Source: Corinectria fuckeliana (Eukaryota; Ascomycota; Sordariomycetes; Hypocreales; Nectriaceae). From it: DNA of 23,708 nt. Both the position numbers and the translations under genes were made by a program. Location: assembly GCA_019137255.1 (NCBI GenBank), contig WPDH01000306.1:1-23708 (forward strand). The letters are read 5' to 3'. Positions 11,222 through 18,451 of the stretch are shown piece after piece (position 1 is the first letter of the stretch; each line of letters starts with the position of its first letter). The notes below the pieces were generated by a model. The model did no database searches, had not been told where the DNA came from, and saw only the letters and a list, made by a program, of their open reading frames with translations.

Positions 11222-11290
11222 ATGAACGATCCGTTGCGCTTCAGCTCCCGCTCCCGCCTCCGCCTCCGCCTCCGCCTCAGCTTCCGATGA
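11222..11290 (+). other. Possible upstream ORF 1 (22 codons)
   Basis: This 22-codon frame, with a C-terminal half made mostly of Leu-Arg/Ser-Arg pairs, begins just after the CT-rich core-promoter-like tract and 430 bp before the Rossmann-gene start. If the transcript starts where the CT tract suggests, it would be in the 5' leader. Its TGA overlaps the ATG of the next small frame by four bases (ATGA at 11287-11290). Confidence 0.35.
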
Positions 11291-11382
11291 ACAGCACCTT
11301 GCTCGCAACTCCGCGCGGTCGCCTCTGCCCCAGATCCGCATCCGCGTCCGCCCTGCCGCTGATCCGCCTGCGTTACTGCTGA
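11287..11382 (+). other. Possible upstream ORF 2 (31 codons), ATGA-coupled
   Basis: This 31-codon frame starts within the stop codon of the preceding small frame, the arrangement used for termination-reinitiation. It ends 269 bp before the ATG at 11652. No transcript start is proven, so its place in a leader is inference. Confidence 0.3.
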
Positions 11383-11651
11383 CGACGGGGCGTACCTAAT
11401 CTTCTCCGCCGCCCGCCGCGGGTGCAGCAGGTTGTTTGCTGGGCAATTACGGTAGTTGGGCTGGGACACCCACAGCCAGCCTAGGCAACGGGGCCACGGC
11501 CGTCTCGACAGGAACGGCATCAAACGCACCATCGCGACGAAACCGACGAGCAAGGCTGCGTAACTAACACGCGCTCTCCGTCCATCTCTCTCCACGCCTT
11601 CCAGCCCAGCAGAGCACCCCAACCTCAAGCCCCAACCCCAAACCCCACACA

Positions 11652-12517
11652 ATGAAGGTCATCGTCACCGGCGCCACCGGCGTCGTCGGCAAGGAAATCG
11701 TCCGCCATGCCCTCGCCGACCCGCGCATCACGAAACTCGTCATCCTCACCCGCAGAGCCGTGTCCATGGACGTCGAGAGCCATCCCAAGACGGAGGTGGT
11801 GATGCACCAGGACTTTTCGCGGTACTCGGACGAGCTGCTGAGGCGGCTCGAGGGAGCATCGGCCTGCATATGGTAGGGACGAGTTTTATTTCTATTTGCA
11901 TTTTCAGTTCGTCATCTGGCTTGTTCAATGAGATGCAAGATGAGATGAAGATGAGATGAGATGAGATGAGAACTAGGCAGTATGAACAGAAAGAAACCCG
12001 ACTAATCAATTCCCCCACCCACAGGGCCATCGGCGGGAAACCCGACCAACAAGACCCCGACAAGGACATGCTCCACCGCGTAACAGTGGACTTCCCCCTC
12101 GCGGCCGCCAAGGCGCTGAGCGGCGCCATCGCCGCCAAGGCCCCCGGCGCCAAGTTCAGCTTCGTCTTCTGCAGCACGCACGGCAAGGCCAAGGCGACGG
12201 CGCCGGCCAAGGCGCTGCTCTTCCTGGGCGGCGACCCGCGGCGCCAGCGGGGCGGGGCCGGCGCCGAGGCCGAAAAGGGCCTGTGCGACGTGGCCGACGC
12301 CAGCCCACAGCAGGCCTTTGCCGTCTGGATCCTCCGGCCCGCCGCCGTCCAGGGCCCCGGGGACGCCGCCGCCCCCAAGCGGAGGCGCCTCGTCGGCGTC
12401 GGCAGGAGCTCCAGCGCCGCCGTCGAGGCCGCCCAGCTGGGCCGCGCCGCCGTCAAGGTAGCGCTGGAGGGCTGGAAGGATCGCGTCGTCGACAACGAGG
12501 CGCTGCTGAAGATGTGA
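11652..12517 (+). CDS. Small NAD(P)-binding Rossmann-fold protein (epimerase/atypical SDR type)
   Basis: I read exons 11652-11872 and 12025-12517 (237 residues). The intron 11873-12024 (152 nt) has GTAGGG, an ACTAATC branch site and CCACAG; it splits the Trp-74 codon. The N-terminus is MKVIVTGATGVVG, the glycine motif (G7, G10, G13) of an NAD(P)-binding Rossmann fold. LVILTRR after strand 2 suggests NADPH preference. GASACIWAIGG, PLAAAKALSG, FSFVFCSTHG and AVWILRPAAV follow the layout of short atypical SDRs (NAD(P)H-binding, NmrA/HTATIP2-like) common in fungi. It has neither the YxxxK nor the SYK pair of classical SDRs; the Tyr of that motif is missing from xxxAAAKAL, so catalysis is uncertain. 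There is no targeting signal. Substrate unknown. The long leader may carry two upstream ORFs. Confidence 0.88.
11936..11970 (+). repeat. ATGAG-type microsatellite inside an intron
   Basis: Imperfect tandem GATGA/ATGAG pentamers occupy part of the 152-nt intron of the Rossmann-protein gene, about 30 bases before the ACTAATC branch site. They make this intron roughly twice the length of the others in the window. Confidence 0.8.
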
Positions 12518-13537
12518 GGGGGTGGTTTAGTTGCTCCAAGTTTATGTGGGAAGTGTACGATGGGGGGAGTAATCATAGGGGAACGCCCAAGCAAGCAGCA
12601 AGCAGGCAACAAGCAGGCAACAAGCAGGCAACAAGCAGGCAACAAGCAGGCAACAAGCAGGCAACAAGCAGGCAACAAGCAAGCAAGCAAACAACAAAAC
12701 TTCCCATCAACAACAACCGGGGTGTTCTCTCCGTCGAGGCTTGGCCCATTACGACTGTTACGATTACTATAGATTGATACTGCGGCGCTGGAGACGAGCA
12801 TTTGCACCTTCTTCATACTTACTTCATCTTTACATATTGCACTTTCATCGCAGCTTCAAACGCTGATAAGAGTTCGCTCTGTATTTCACCTTTGTGGCCT
12901 TTTATACTCTTGGAAAGACTTTCATCTGTCAAATCTAACCCAACATGTCATGATATCCGCACATAAACTTACAGTGTACCATGCCCGTTGGCCTCGAAGC
13001 AAGCTCCAAGTTTCCTCCCTCATACCACGCGTGTAGGCTCGAGTCTTGTTCGAGCTGTCCATTGCTGGAGATGCCGGCTGACACGAGTTGCTTTTCCAAT
13101 GCTACGAAACAGGAGGAATGGACAGACTGCCCGGCCAGGTTCTCCCGTCGTCAAGGCCTACCTTGTGTACCCTCTCGGCCGGCAAGACGGCACCAACAAG
13201 GTCGCCGAGAGTTTGCCGCCATGCCCTGGTCACGATGAGGCGCCGAGACGCTAGACTTTCAAGCCGCAAGGGCAGACTCGGCCATAGAAACCGGAGATGG
13301 ATCACATTACTCTCCCTAGGTAGTAGTATATGAATCCTGCTACTCTGGTTCCCTTCCGCCACATCAACCACCACCTAACCGCGCTCGTCGTACACAGCAT
13401 CCATCCATCGCCAGCGTCTCCCCTTGCTTCCTCAACGACACTTGCCCTTCCACCCGTCAGCCACTTCGGCCCTACTCGCCAAGAAACGCATCGCCTTCAT
13501 CGTCAAGCGGTGCGGCGTGTCTCGGCCCTTCTGCACC
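12518..13537. other. Intergenic region with minisatellite and promoter of first small membrane gene
   Basis: No gene is supported here. The first part is 3' flank of the Rossmann gene and contains the 11-bp minisatellite described separately. Small plus-strand frames at about 12981-13333 have no domain or membrane segment. A TATA-like TAGTATATGA at about 13322-13331, followed by a CA/CT-rich leader, is a plausible promoter for the gene starting at 13538. Confidence 0.55.
12600..12676 (+). repeat. Minisatellite, seven perfect copies of an 11-bp unit
   Basis: The unit AAGCAGGCAAC is repeated seven times without a mismatch at 12600-12676, then decays into AAGC repeats to about 12689. It starts 83 bp after the stop codon of the Rossmann-protein gene, so it is probably in its 3' UTR or just beyond. 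The exactness suggests recent expansion. Length polymorphism between strains is likely. Confidence 0.95.
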
Positions 13538-13915
13538 ATGGACTGCACCGATCCCTGCCGGGCAGAACCCTCCGCGCTCGTCAACCGATGGGCCACGCCG
13601 GCCAGCCGCGGCTGGGTCTTCGTCTACTCCCTGCTCATCACCGTGCTGTTCCTCGCGACGCTGCTCTTCAGCCGGAGCCAGCTGCGGCGGTACCGCTCCC
13701 GGCGCGCGAAGCTGAGCCTGGGCGCGGATGTCGAGGCGGTCACCCCGGCGCGTCGTCTCCCCGGTCTGCCTGTGCCGAGTTACCAGATGATGCCGGTGGA
13801 CAACACGCTGGCTTCGCAGAGATCGAGGCGGGCTCGCGAATGGTTGCAGCCGACTGGGCTATCTGCGCCACCACCGTCCTATGCAGTTGCGATGCGCTAT
13901 CAGGCAGCCATTTGA
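13538..13915 (+). CDS. Small single-pass membrane protein A (125 aa), PPxY motif
   Basis: The ATG at 13538 is the first in this frame and has an excellent context (CACCATGG). The 125 residues have a short Cys-containing N-terminus (MDCTDPC), one hydrophobic helix at about 26-45, then a dense basic run (RSQLRRYRSRRAKL, 46-59), DVE at 64-66, and a Pro-rich tail with VPSYQ (79-83) and a PPSY motif at 112-115. The charges predict N-outside, C-inside with no cleaved signal. PPxY motifs are known ligands of WW domains such as those of Rsp5/Nedd4 ubiquitin ligases; that this one is used is inference. It is the first of three consecutive plus-strand genes of the same layout. I do not recognise a family. 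Support is the membrane helix, start context and matching neighbours. Confidence 0.7.
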   Translation: MDCTDPCRAEPSALVNRWATPASRGWVFVYSLLITVLFLATLLFSRSQLRRYRSRRAKLSLGADVEAVTPARRLPGLPVPSYQMMPVDNTLASQRSRRAREWLQPTGLSAPPPSYAVAMRYQAAI

Positions 13916-14065
13916 GGGAAACTATATACCTACACTATATCGGCTATCTATTGCGTACTGTAGTAAGATGCTGTTTACGTGACCTTTTCTCGTCATCTCA
14001 AAGTTTCCCCCGCAGGATCAGCCTCGTGCATGTCGAGTGAGCGGCAGTCCTGCCAACAGAATAAG

Positions 14066-14072
14066 TATATAA
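14066..14072 (+). promoter_or_regulatory. TATA box upstream of small membrane protein B
   Basis: TATATAA lies 113 bp before the ATG at 14185, followed by a C/A-rich leader. Its position suggests that membrane gene B has its own promoter instead of being carried on the transcript of gene A. Confidence 0.6.
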
Positions 14073-14184
14073 GTTCCCTGTTGAACCAGCCCAGCTCATC
14101 TATTCCCGCCTCCAGAGAACGACCAAGACCAACATCACATCGTCGCTGCAAATCATTTCAAAGTCACCTACCTTCACCGTCATT

Positions 14185-14526
14185 ATGGAAGCCGAGAAGC
14201 TCAGCATGATTCCACGCTGGTTCAATTCACCCCTTCCGATAGTCCGTCATCGTATCTATGGCACGCCAAGGTACGTCGAAGTGCATGCACGAGGCAAACG
14301 CGACGCCCAGCTGGACAAGTCGATGAACGAGCTGCTGCACGGCCTGGTCTACGTGGCCGTCATATTTGCCGTCGTCGGCCTGGCCTGGCTCGCGTGGATC
14401 GGCATGCGGCGCCTGAGGGCCAGGATTGCGAAGGGCAAGGCGCAGACGCCGCGGGACGTCGAGATGGGAGGAGGCGGGGTGCCCAAGTACGAAGGCTGGG
14501 CCGCGTCCAAACATGAGAGGGCGTGA
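14185..14526 (+). CDS. Small single-pass membrane protein B (113 aa)
   Basis: The start ATG has A at -3 and G at +4 and lies behind a TATA box. An amphipathic, basic N-terminus (1-50) precedes one hydrophobic helix at about 51-73 (LHGLVYVAVIFAVVGLAWLAW), then RRLRARIAKGK, then DVE at 91-93 and a short Gly-rich tail with PKYEGW. The order helix, basic run, DVE, tail is the same as in proteins A and C. With positive charge on both sides, orientation is less clear than in A. GGTACGT at 14269-14275 resembles a 5' splice site, but the frame stays open and I see no good partner acceptor. There is no known family; function unknown. Confidence 0.72.
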   Translation: MEAEKLSMIPRWFNSPLPIVRHRIYGTPRYVEVHARGKRDAQLDKSMNELLHGLVYVAVIFAVVGLAWLAWIGMRRLRARIAKGKAQTPRDVEMGGGGVPKYEGWAASKHERA

Positions 14527-14835
14527 AGATTGCGGTCCCGAGATCGATGTGAGGGAGGACTCGGAGGCCACCAACGCGGACAGCAAGGTGGATGACCCGG
14601 GGGGACAAAGTGATATTGAGCGGAGGAAATGGACAGATGTGGATGGATGGACATTGGCTTTTGTACAAGTACTCTTAAGCTCGCCCAGCTCCTGGACATG
14701 AACAAATCGTCTTCTCTCCTCTTCGTATACCTTCAAAACACAATCGTACACTTGCACTCTCGGAAACTCTCAACCCAAATCCTCCTTATCCAACACTCCA
14801 ACCACCTCCCAGCAACAGTGATTATTCCCGAGACA
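14527..14835. other. Short intergenic region between membrane genes B and C
   Basis: These 309 bp hold the 3' flank of gene B and the promoter and leader of gene C. The last 140 bases are CT/CA-rich, as in fungal leaders. No TATA box or separate gene is seen. Confidence 0.5.
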
Positions 14836-15246
14836 ATGGCAAACCTTCATGTCCAAAGGCCAGACGGCCAACGCTACGACTACAGCAGCGCGGGCCCCGG
14901 CACGTCTCTGCTCCAGGACGGCACCAAGGTCCTCTCACGCAAGGCCCACAGAACCACGCCCATGATAGTCAGCACGCTCCTCGTCCTCGCGGCCCTCTGC
15001 TTCGCCCTCGCCTTCGTGGTGGTCCTCGTCAACCGCCGCCTCCGCAAGCTCCACCGTCTGCAGCGCGAGTTCGCGGCCGAGATGGAGCTGGGGGATCTTG
15101 GCTGCGACGTCGAGCCCGCGCCGCGCCCTCTTCTTTTGGCTCGCGGCTGCGATGGGCGGGCAGACGCCGCGAAGCCTCTGCGAAATGCTTGGGTGGTCGT
15201 GCGAGGGTATTTTTGGAAGGGTTCGGATGGAACTATTAAGCTGTGA
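14836..15246 (+). CDS. Small single-pass membrane protein C (136 aa)
   Basis: The ATG at 14836 (ACAATGG) is in good context and is the first ATG preceding the conserved layout. A polar N-terminus (1-42) is followed by a strong hydrophobic helix at about 43-65 (MIVSTLLVLAALCFALAFVVVLV), then NRRLRKLHRLQREF, an acidic stretch and DVE at 91-93, then a Pro/Arg/Leu-rich tail. DVE lies at the same residue numbers as in protein B. The tail lacks the Tyr-Pro motifs of A and B. The charge pattern favours C-inside. No family is recognised. Confidence 0.72.
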   Translation: MANLHVQRPDGQRYDYSSAGPGTSLLQDGTKVLSRKAHRTTPMIVSTLLVLAALCFALAFVVVLVNRRLRKLHRLQREFAAEMELGDLGCDVEPAPRPLLLARGCDGRADAAKPLRNAWVVVRGYFWKGSDGTIKL

Positions 15247-15534
15247 GATGTCGTGCAGCAGAGGTGCGTTGGCAGAATAGGGATGGAGCGGAATATCCAG
15301 GGTAGTCAGATGTTGGGTTCTAAGTGGCATAGATAACCCCTTCGGAAAACAGCGCTGTCAATGATTGTGGTTCTGAAAAGGCTGCCTGGCAGTAGACCCG
15401 TGCTACAGTGGACACGGTCATCTCTAAGTGCTATGGCCAAATGATGTGAATCGGTTATAACAAGGTCCTATTGCACGATTGTCGTGTACTTGCTTTGAGA
15501 TGGCACATCCTACTCATAGATGGTGAGGGAGAAT
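15247..15534. other. Convergent 3' flanks
   Basis: The plus-strand membrane gene C and the minus-strand dehydrogenase converge here. The space should hold both 3' UTRs. I see no gene, hairpin or repeat in it. Confidence 0.5.
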
Positions 15535-15681
15535 TTACCACTCACGCCCCCTTTCAGACAGACCTTCAAGTATCCTCGATGGATCGACAAACGCTACCTC
15601 CTGCAATGTCTCCTGCCACAGTGTTTCCTGCAGTCTGCGCCCCGAGTCCTCATACATCATGGCTGGAAACCTACTCCGTTG
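15535..15681 (-). other. In-frame continuation after the SDR stop codon, resembling the SDR C-terminal tail
   Basis: Directly after the dehydrogenase stop (TGA at 15684-15682) the same frame stays open for 48 codons to TAA at 15537-15535. About 10 codons in, it reads MMYEDSGRRLQETLWQET, which fits the closing helix (S/E-E-x-G-R/K-x-x-Q-x-x-L-W-x-E-T) of this fungal SDR group. It could belong to the gene through a short intron, for example 15712-15671 (42 nt, GTTGCC...CTGAC...TAG, frame kept, but a weak donor), through stop-codon readthrough, or be a tail cut off by a nonsense mutation. Confidence 0.6.
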
Positions 15682-16635
15682 TCAGCACTTGCAGCCACAG
15701 AATCTCGGCAACTTGACTTGCGGCTTCACCTTTCCCTCGCTCACAAACCCGCCGTGGCTCTCGGCGCCCTTCACGGCGACGGCGTCCACGTACTGCCGCG
15801 CCCCGACCGCAACCGGCCGCGCCATGGCCGCCGACAGGACGCGGAACATGAGCCGCCGCAGCTTGCTCGGATCGTCGGCCCCGAACTCGGTGCCGCTGCA
15901 GGCCCCGGGGTTCGGCACGTTGACCACCACGTCGGCCGCCGAGACGTGCTGGCTCAGCTTGTCCGCGAACATGAGCAGCAGCAGCTTCGACGTCTTGTAG
16001 GCGTCCATCGGCGCGAAGCCCGCCGCCGCCGGGGTGTCCACCGCTGCAAAGGCCGACTCGCAGCCGGCGTCGGCCCAGCCGGCCCAGTACGCCGTGTCGG
16101 AGCCCACGAGGGCCAGGTGCGCCGGCGCCGACGTGCCGCGCTTGGCTTTGAGGACCGGCAGCAGCAGGAGCGCGAGCAGGGCGGTCGAGAGGTAGTTGAC
16201 CTGGAACGTCATCTCGTGCTCCGTCTCCTCGGCGCGCTCGAACCGCGGCCGCATCAGTCCGGCGTTCAGGATGGCCAGGTCCAGCCGGTCCAGCGCCTCG
16301 CACCGCCGCGCAAAGGCGACGACGGACGTGTGCGAGGCCATGTCGACGAGGGAGACGTCGACCCTGGCCGCCGGGAACTGGGCCCGCAGCGTCTTGGCCG
16401 CTGCGTCGCCCCTGGCCTGGGAGCGCACGGCGAGGATCAGGTGCGAGAGGTTGAGGCCGAGGAGCTGGCGGGCGCACTCGAAGCCCAGGCCGGCGTTGGA
16501 GCCCGTCACGAGGGCTGCTTGGCCCGAGAGGTCGACGGACGTGGGGGTGGGAGGAACGGTTTGGATCAACTGGCGCGAGATGAAGGCGAGGGGACTGGCC
16601 TCGTAGGCGGCTTGCTGTTGCATGTTGGCGGACAT
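15682..16635 (-). CDS. Classical short-chain dehydrogenase/reductase
   Basis: The open frame gives 317 residues from ATG 16633-16635 (A at -3). It has all landmarks of a classical SDR: cofactor motif TGSNAGLG (44-51), AVRS after strand 2 (Arg-71, suggesting NADPH), NAG (124-126), Asn-147, catalytic Ser-179 in VGSD, and Tyr-213/Lys-217 in YKTSK, followed by a PNPGACSGTEF loop. It would reduce a carbonyl or oxidise an alcohol; the substrate cannot be told. It resembles the fungal retinol-dehydrogenase/WW-oxidoreductase-like group. Members usually end in a charged helix with LW-x-E-T; here that helix appears only after the in-frame TGA (see 15535-15681), so the true 3' end is doubtful and the annotated protein may be short. 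It is convergent with membrane gene C. No targeting peptide is evident. Confidence 0.9.
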   Translation of the reverse strand: MSANMQQQAAYEASPLAFISRQLIQTVPPTPTSVDLSGQAALVTGSNAGLGFECARQLLGLNLSHLILAVRSQARGDAAAKTLRAQFPAARVDVSLVDMASHTSVVAFARRCEALDRLDLAILNAGLMRPRFERAEETEHEMTFQVNYLSTALLALLLLPVLKAKRGTSAPAHLALVGSDTAYWAGWADAGCESAFAAVDTPAAAGFAPMDAYKTSKLLLLMFADKLSQHVSAADVVVNVPNPGACSGTEFGADDPSKLRRLMFRVLSAAMARPVAVGARQYVDAVAVKGAESHGGFVSEGKVKPQVKLPRFCGCKC

Positions 16636-16704
16636 GTTGAACGAGATGCACTAAAGAAGCTTCATGAACTGGGCACGCTCTCTCCTTCTTTCATCTATGA
16701 CACT

Positions 16705-16739
16705 TACACACACGCACGCACACACACATATATATATAT
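16705..16739. repeat. (CA)n/(TA)n microsatellite
   Basis: An alternating ACAC...GCAC...ACATATATATAT tract lies about 70-105 bp upstream of the SDR start codon, in its likely promoter or leader. Confidence 0.9.
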
Positions 16740-18355
16740 CCTACTTACTATTTGGCTTTCGGTCGAGTTTCCGGACCATGTCGGCCGACAATCTTACAAT
16801 GAGTTCCTGCTACGGGCGTTTCGTCCGAAATCTAGCCATTCAGTGTAAAGGAGATGGGAGATGGCGCTGGTAGCTTGACGGGGAGCGGGTCGAACGAAGG
16901 CGTGGCGCGGGAGCTTCGGAGGCCGAGACGGACGAAAGAGGCTTGACCTTGGAAACCAGCAATGTTTATCTCTACATTGGTTATTAGCTTGCCAGTGAGG
17001 TTCAGGACCATTTGAGATTGCGCAAGTCAGAGTGAGATTGTCCAGAGTGTAGTGGTCTTCTAACACTTTGGGAAGTGGTGTTGGCTTGGCGTGTGTATTC
17101 AGTAGTCCCCACGTGTCTAATGCGGATGGATGGCAGTCCGGAAAATGTGTTCTACATACTACCTGTATGGAACATTTGACATGGGAGAATGAACCCTTGT
17201 AAGGGCGTTCGGAGCCACATCGTCGATACTGCATAGCTCATCGACTGTCTGGGAAAGACCGTTTTGACAGCCGCGGTTTCCACATGCTTGGCGAGTGAGC
17301 CTCGGTCGTAGACATGGCCAATGCAAGACACCGGTATTATATATCCACGGCCACGGATGGGATGGGTTCGTGGATGCCGAGAAACGCACGTCATCCTAGA
17401 CAAGTGAAAGGTGCCGACTGCTCTAAAGGGATAAAGAAAGTATGCCAGAGAACGACATCTAGTTGCAAAACCAACATAGCTACCTTCACCGTATACTCTG
17501 TAGTCCATATTGACGAAACAGGAAGAGCGTGATGGGTGGACTTTGCTGAACTGCGGTGAACAGCCCGAGCAAAGGATTCCGTGATATTAAACACGGACTA
17601 CGCACGGGACTCGCTCTTCATCTCGCCTGATGGCTCCATCCCCGGATCGAGATGGAACGGGGCTTTGCTGGGGGAATCGGATGTGATTACCGGCAGAAAA
17701 CGGCAACTCGTGTTTCTTGAGGTGGCTTGTTCCCGAGAAACTAGCTCAAGTTTGTCTACTGTATTCAGCCCTTGGAGTGCTGTGACGTTGCGTTCTGTCA
17801 TCGTCCGATGCGAGACTACTTGGCGATGAAACAGGTACTTACTAGGTATTCTATCAAGCACGGGTTGCAGATCGTTTCATCCCAATCCAGCAGGTGGACC
17901 CAAATGCGGAGATTATCGACCCGGCCTTTCTAACGTAAAGGGATGGGTTCTAGCCTTTTGTACCAAGAGATTTCTCATCAATGGCGGCATGCGGTATAAT
18001 GGGAATTAGACACGGCTCTCCTGGCCTTGCAGAGCCGTTTACGAATACTTGCAATGTCTCAAGAAACCATCTAAACAGCATACTCTTCAAAACTAGGGTT
18101 TAATTACAGTGACTACCACCGGTTGACGGCACGATGGAGCTTGGCCCCCCCCTGGCATGTCCTTCCGAGCTAGTCAGGCCATTCATCCTCCCGTCCCTTT
18201 GCATTCCAGCTAAACCGGCCAGCTTACAGCGTGAGACTGAGTCGGCCGCAAGTCAAGCCTGTGTCCGTACTTTGTAGAGCGTGGCGGGAGCACGGAGGCA
18301 GCTCGTGAGGCCTTTCACCCTTGGTGCTTGATCCTTCGTTGGGGCGGCCTCACTT

Positions 18356-18361
18356 TATAAA
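18356..18361 (+). promoter_or_regulatory. TATA box of the chitosanase gene
   Basis: TATAAA lies 91 bp before the chitosanase ATG (18452). The spacing leaves room for a leader of about 50-60 nt. A clear TATA box fits an inducible secreted hydrolase gene, but the inducer is not visible. Confidence 0.7.
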
Positions 18362-18451
18362 GCAGAGACGCTGCCCGTCGGACAGAAAGATGTAGACCGG
18401 TCAGACTTTCCGAGTACTAAACTCCTTGCGCTCCATCACTTATCACTTGCC

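Larger units (their letters stand above)
9601..11651. other. Long intergenic region with promoter of the Rossmann-protein gene
   Basis: No gene is seen in these 2 kb. The first part follows the membrane-protein gene and should hold its 3' UTR. Around 10195-10215 and 10370-10385 there are short repeats built on AAGCTTG and GCTTGTCA, including the perfect palindrome AAGCTTGCAAGCTT. A CT-rich stretch at about 11170-11210 (CTCTCTCCCGTCTCTCTC) is typical of fungal core promoters and suggests transcription of the 11652 gene begins just after it. Open frames on the minus strand across 10744-11652 look like composition artefacts. Confidence 0.55.
16636..18451. other. Shared upstream region of SDR and chitosanase genes
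   Basis: These 1.8 kb lie between two divergent genes. The first part contains a CA/TA microsatellite in the SDR upstream region. Small frames, for example on the minus strand at 16794-17234 and 17598-17861, have no recognisable domain. The right end holds the chitosanase TATA box. Nothing else is supported. Confidence 0.55.

Noticed and set aside
10744..11652. 302-residue minus-strand open frame with poly-Arg stretches
   Set aside because: It begins at the reverse of the leader before 11652 and reads CT-rich promoter sequence backwards; its Arg/Ala/Glu runs reflect composition. No domain is visible.
12600..12689. Direct repeats that could suggest a CRISPR-like array
   Set aside because: Units are head-to-tail with no spacers and are 11 bp; this is a fungal minisatellite.
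11746..12816. Long minus-strand open frame with repeated Leu-Pro-Ala-Cys-Cys residues
   Set aside because: It is the reverse reading of the Rossmann-protein exon and of the 11-bp minisatellite; the repeat gives a false hydrophobic low-complexity protein. The plus strand has the real domain and splice signals.
12981..13333. Small plus-strand frames between the minisatellite and membrane gene A
   Set aside because: Three overlapping frames are open at once, with no membrane helix, signal peptide or domain; they look like chance openings in GC-rich leader sequence.
15520..16848. 442-residue plus-strand frame antisense to the SDR
   Set aside because: It is His/Arg/Gly-rich with no domain, while the minus strand gives a complete classical SDR motif set.
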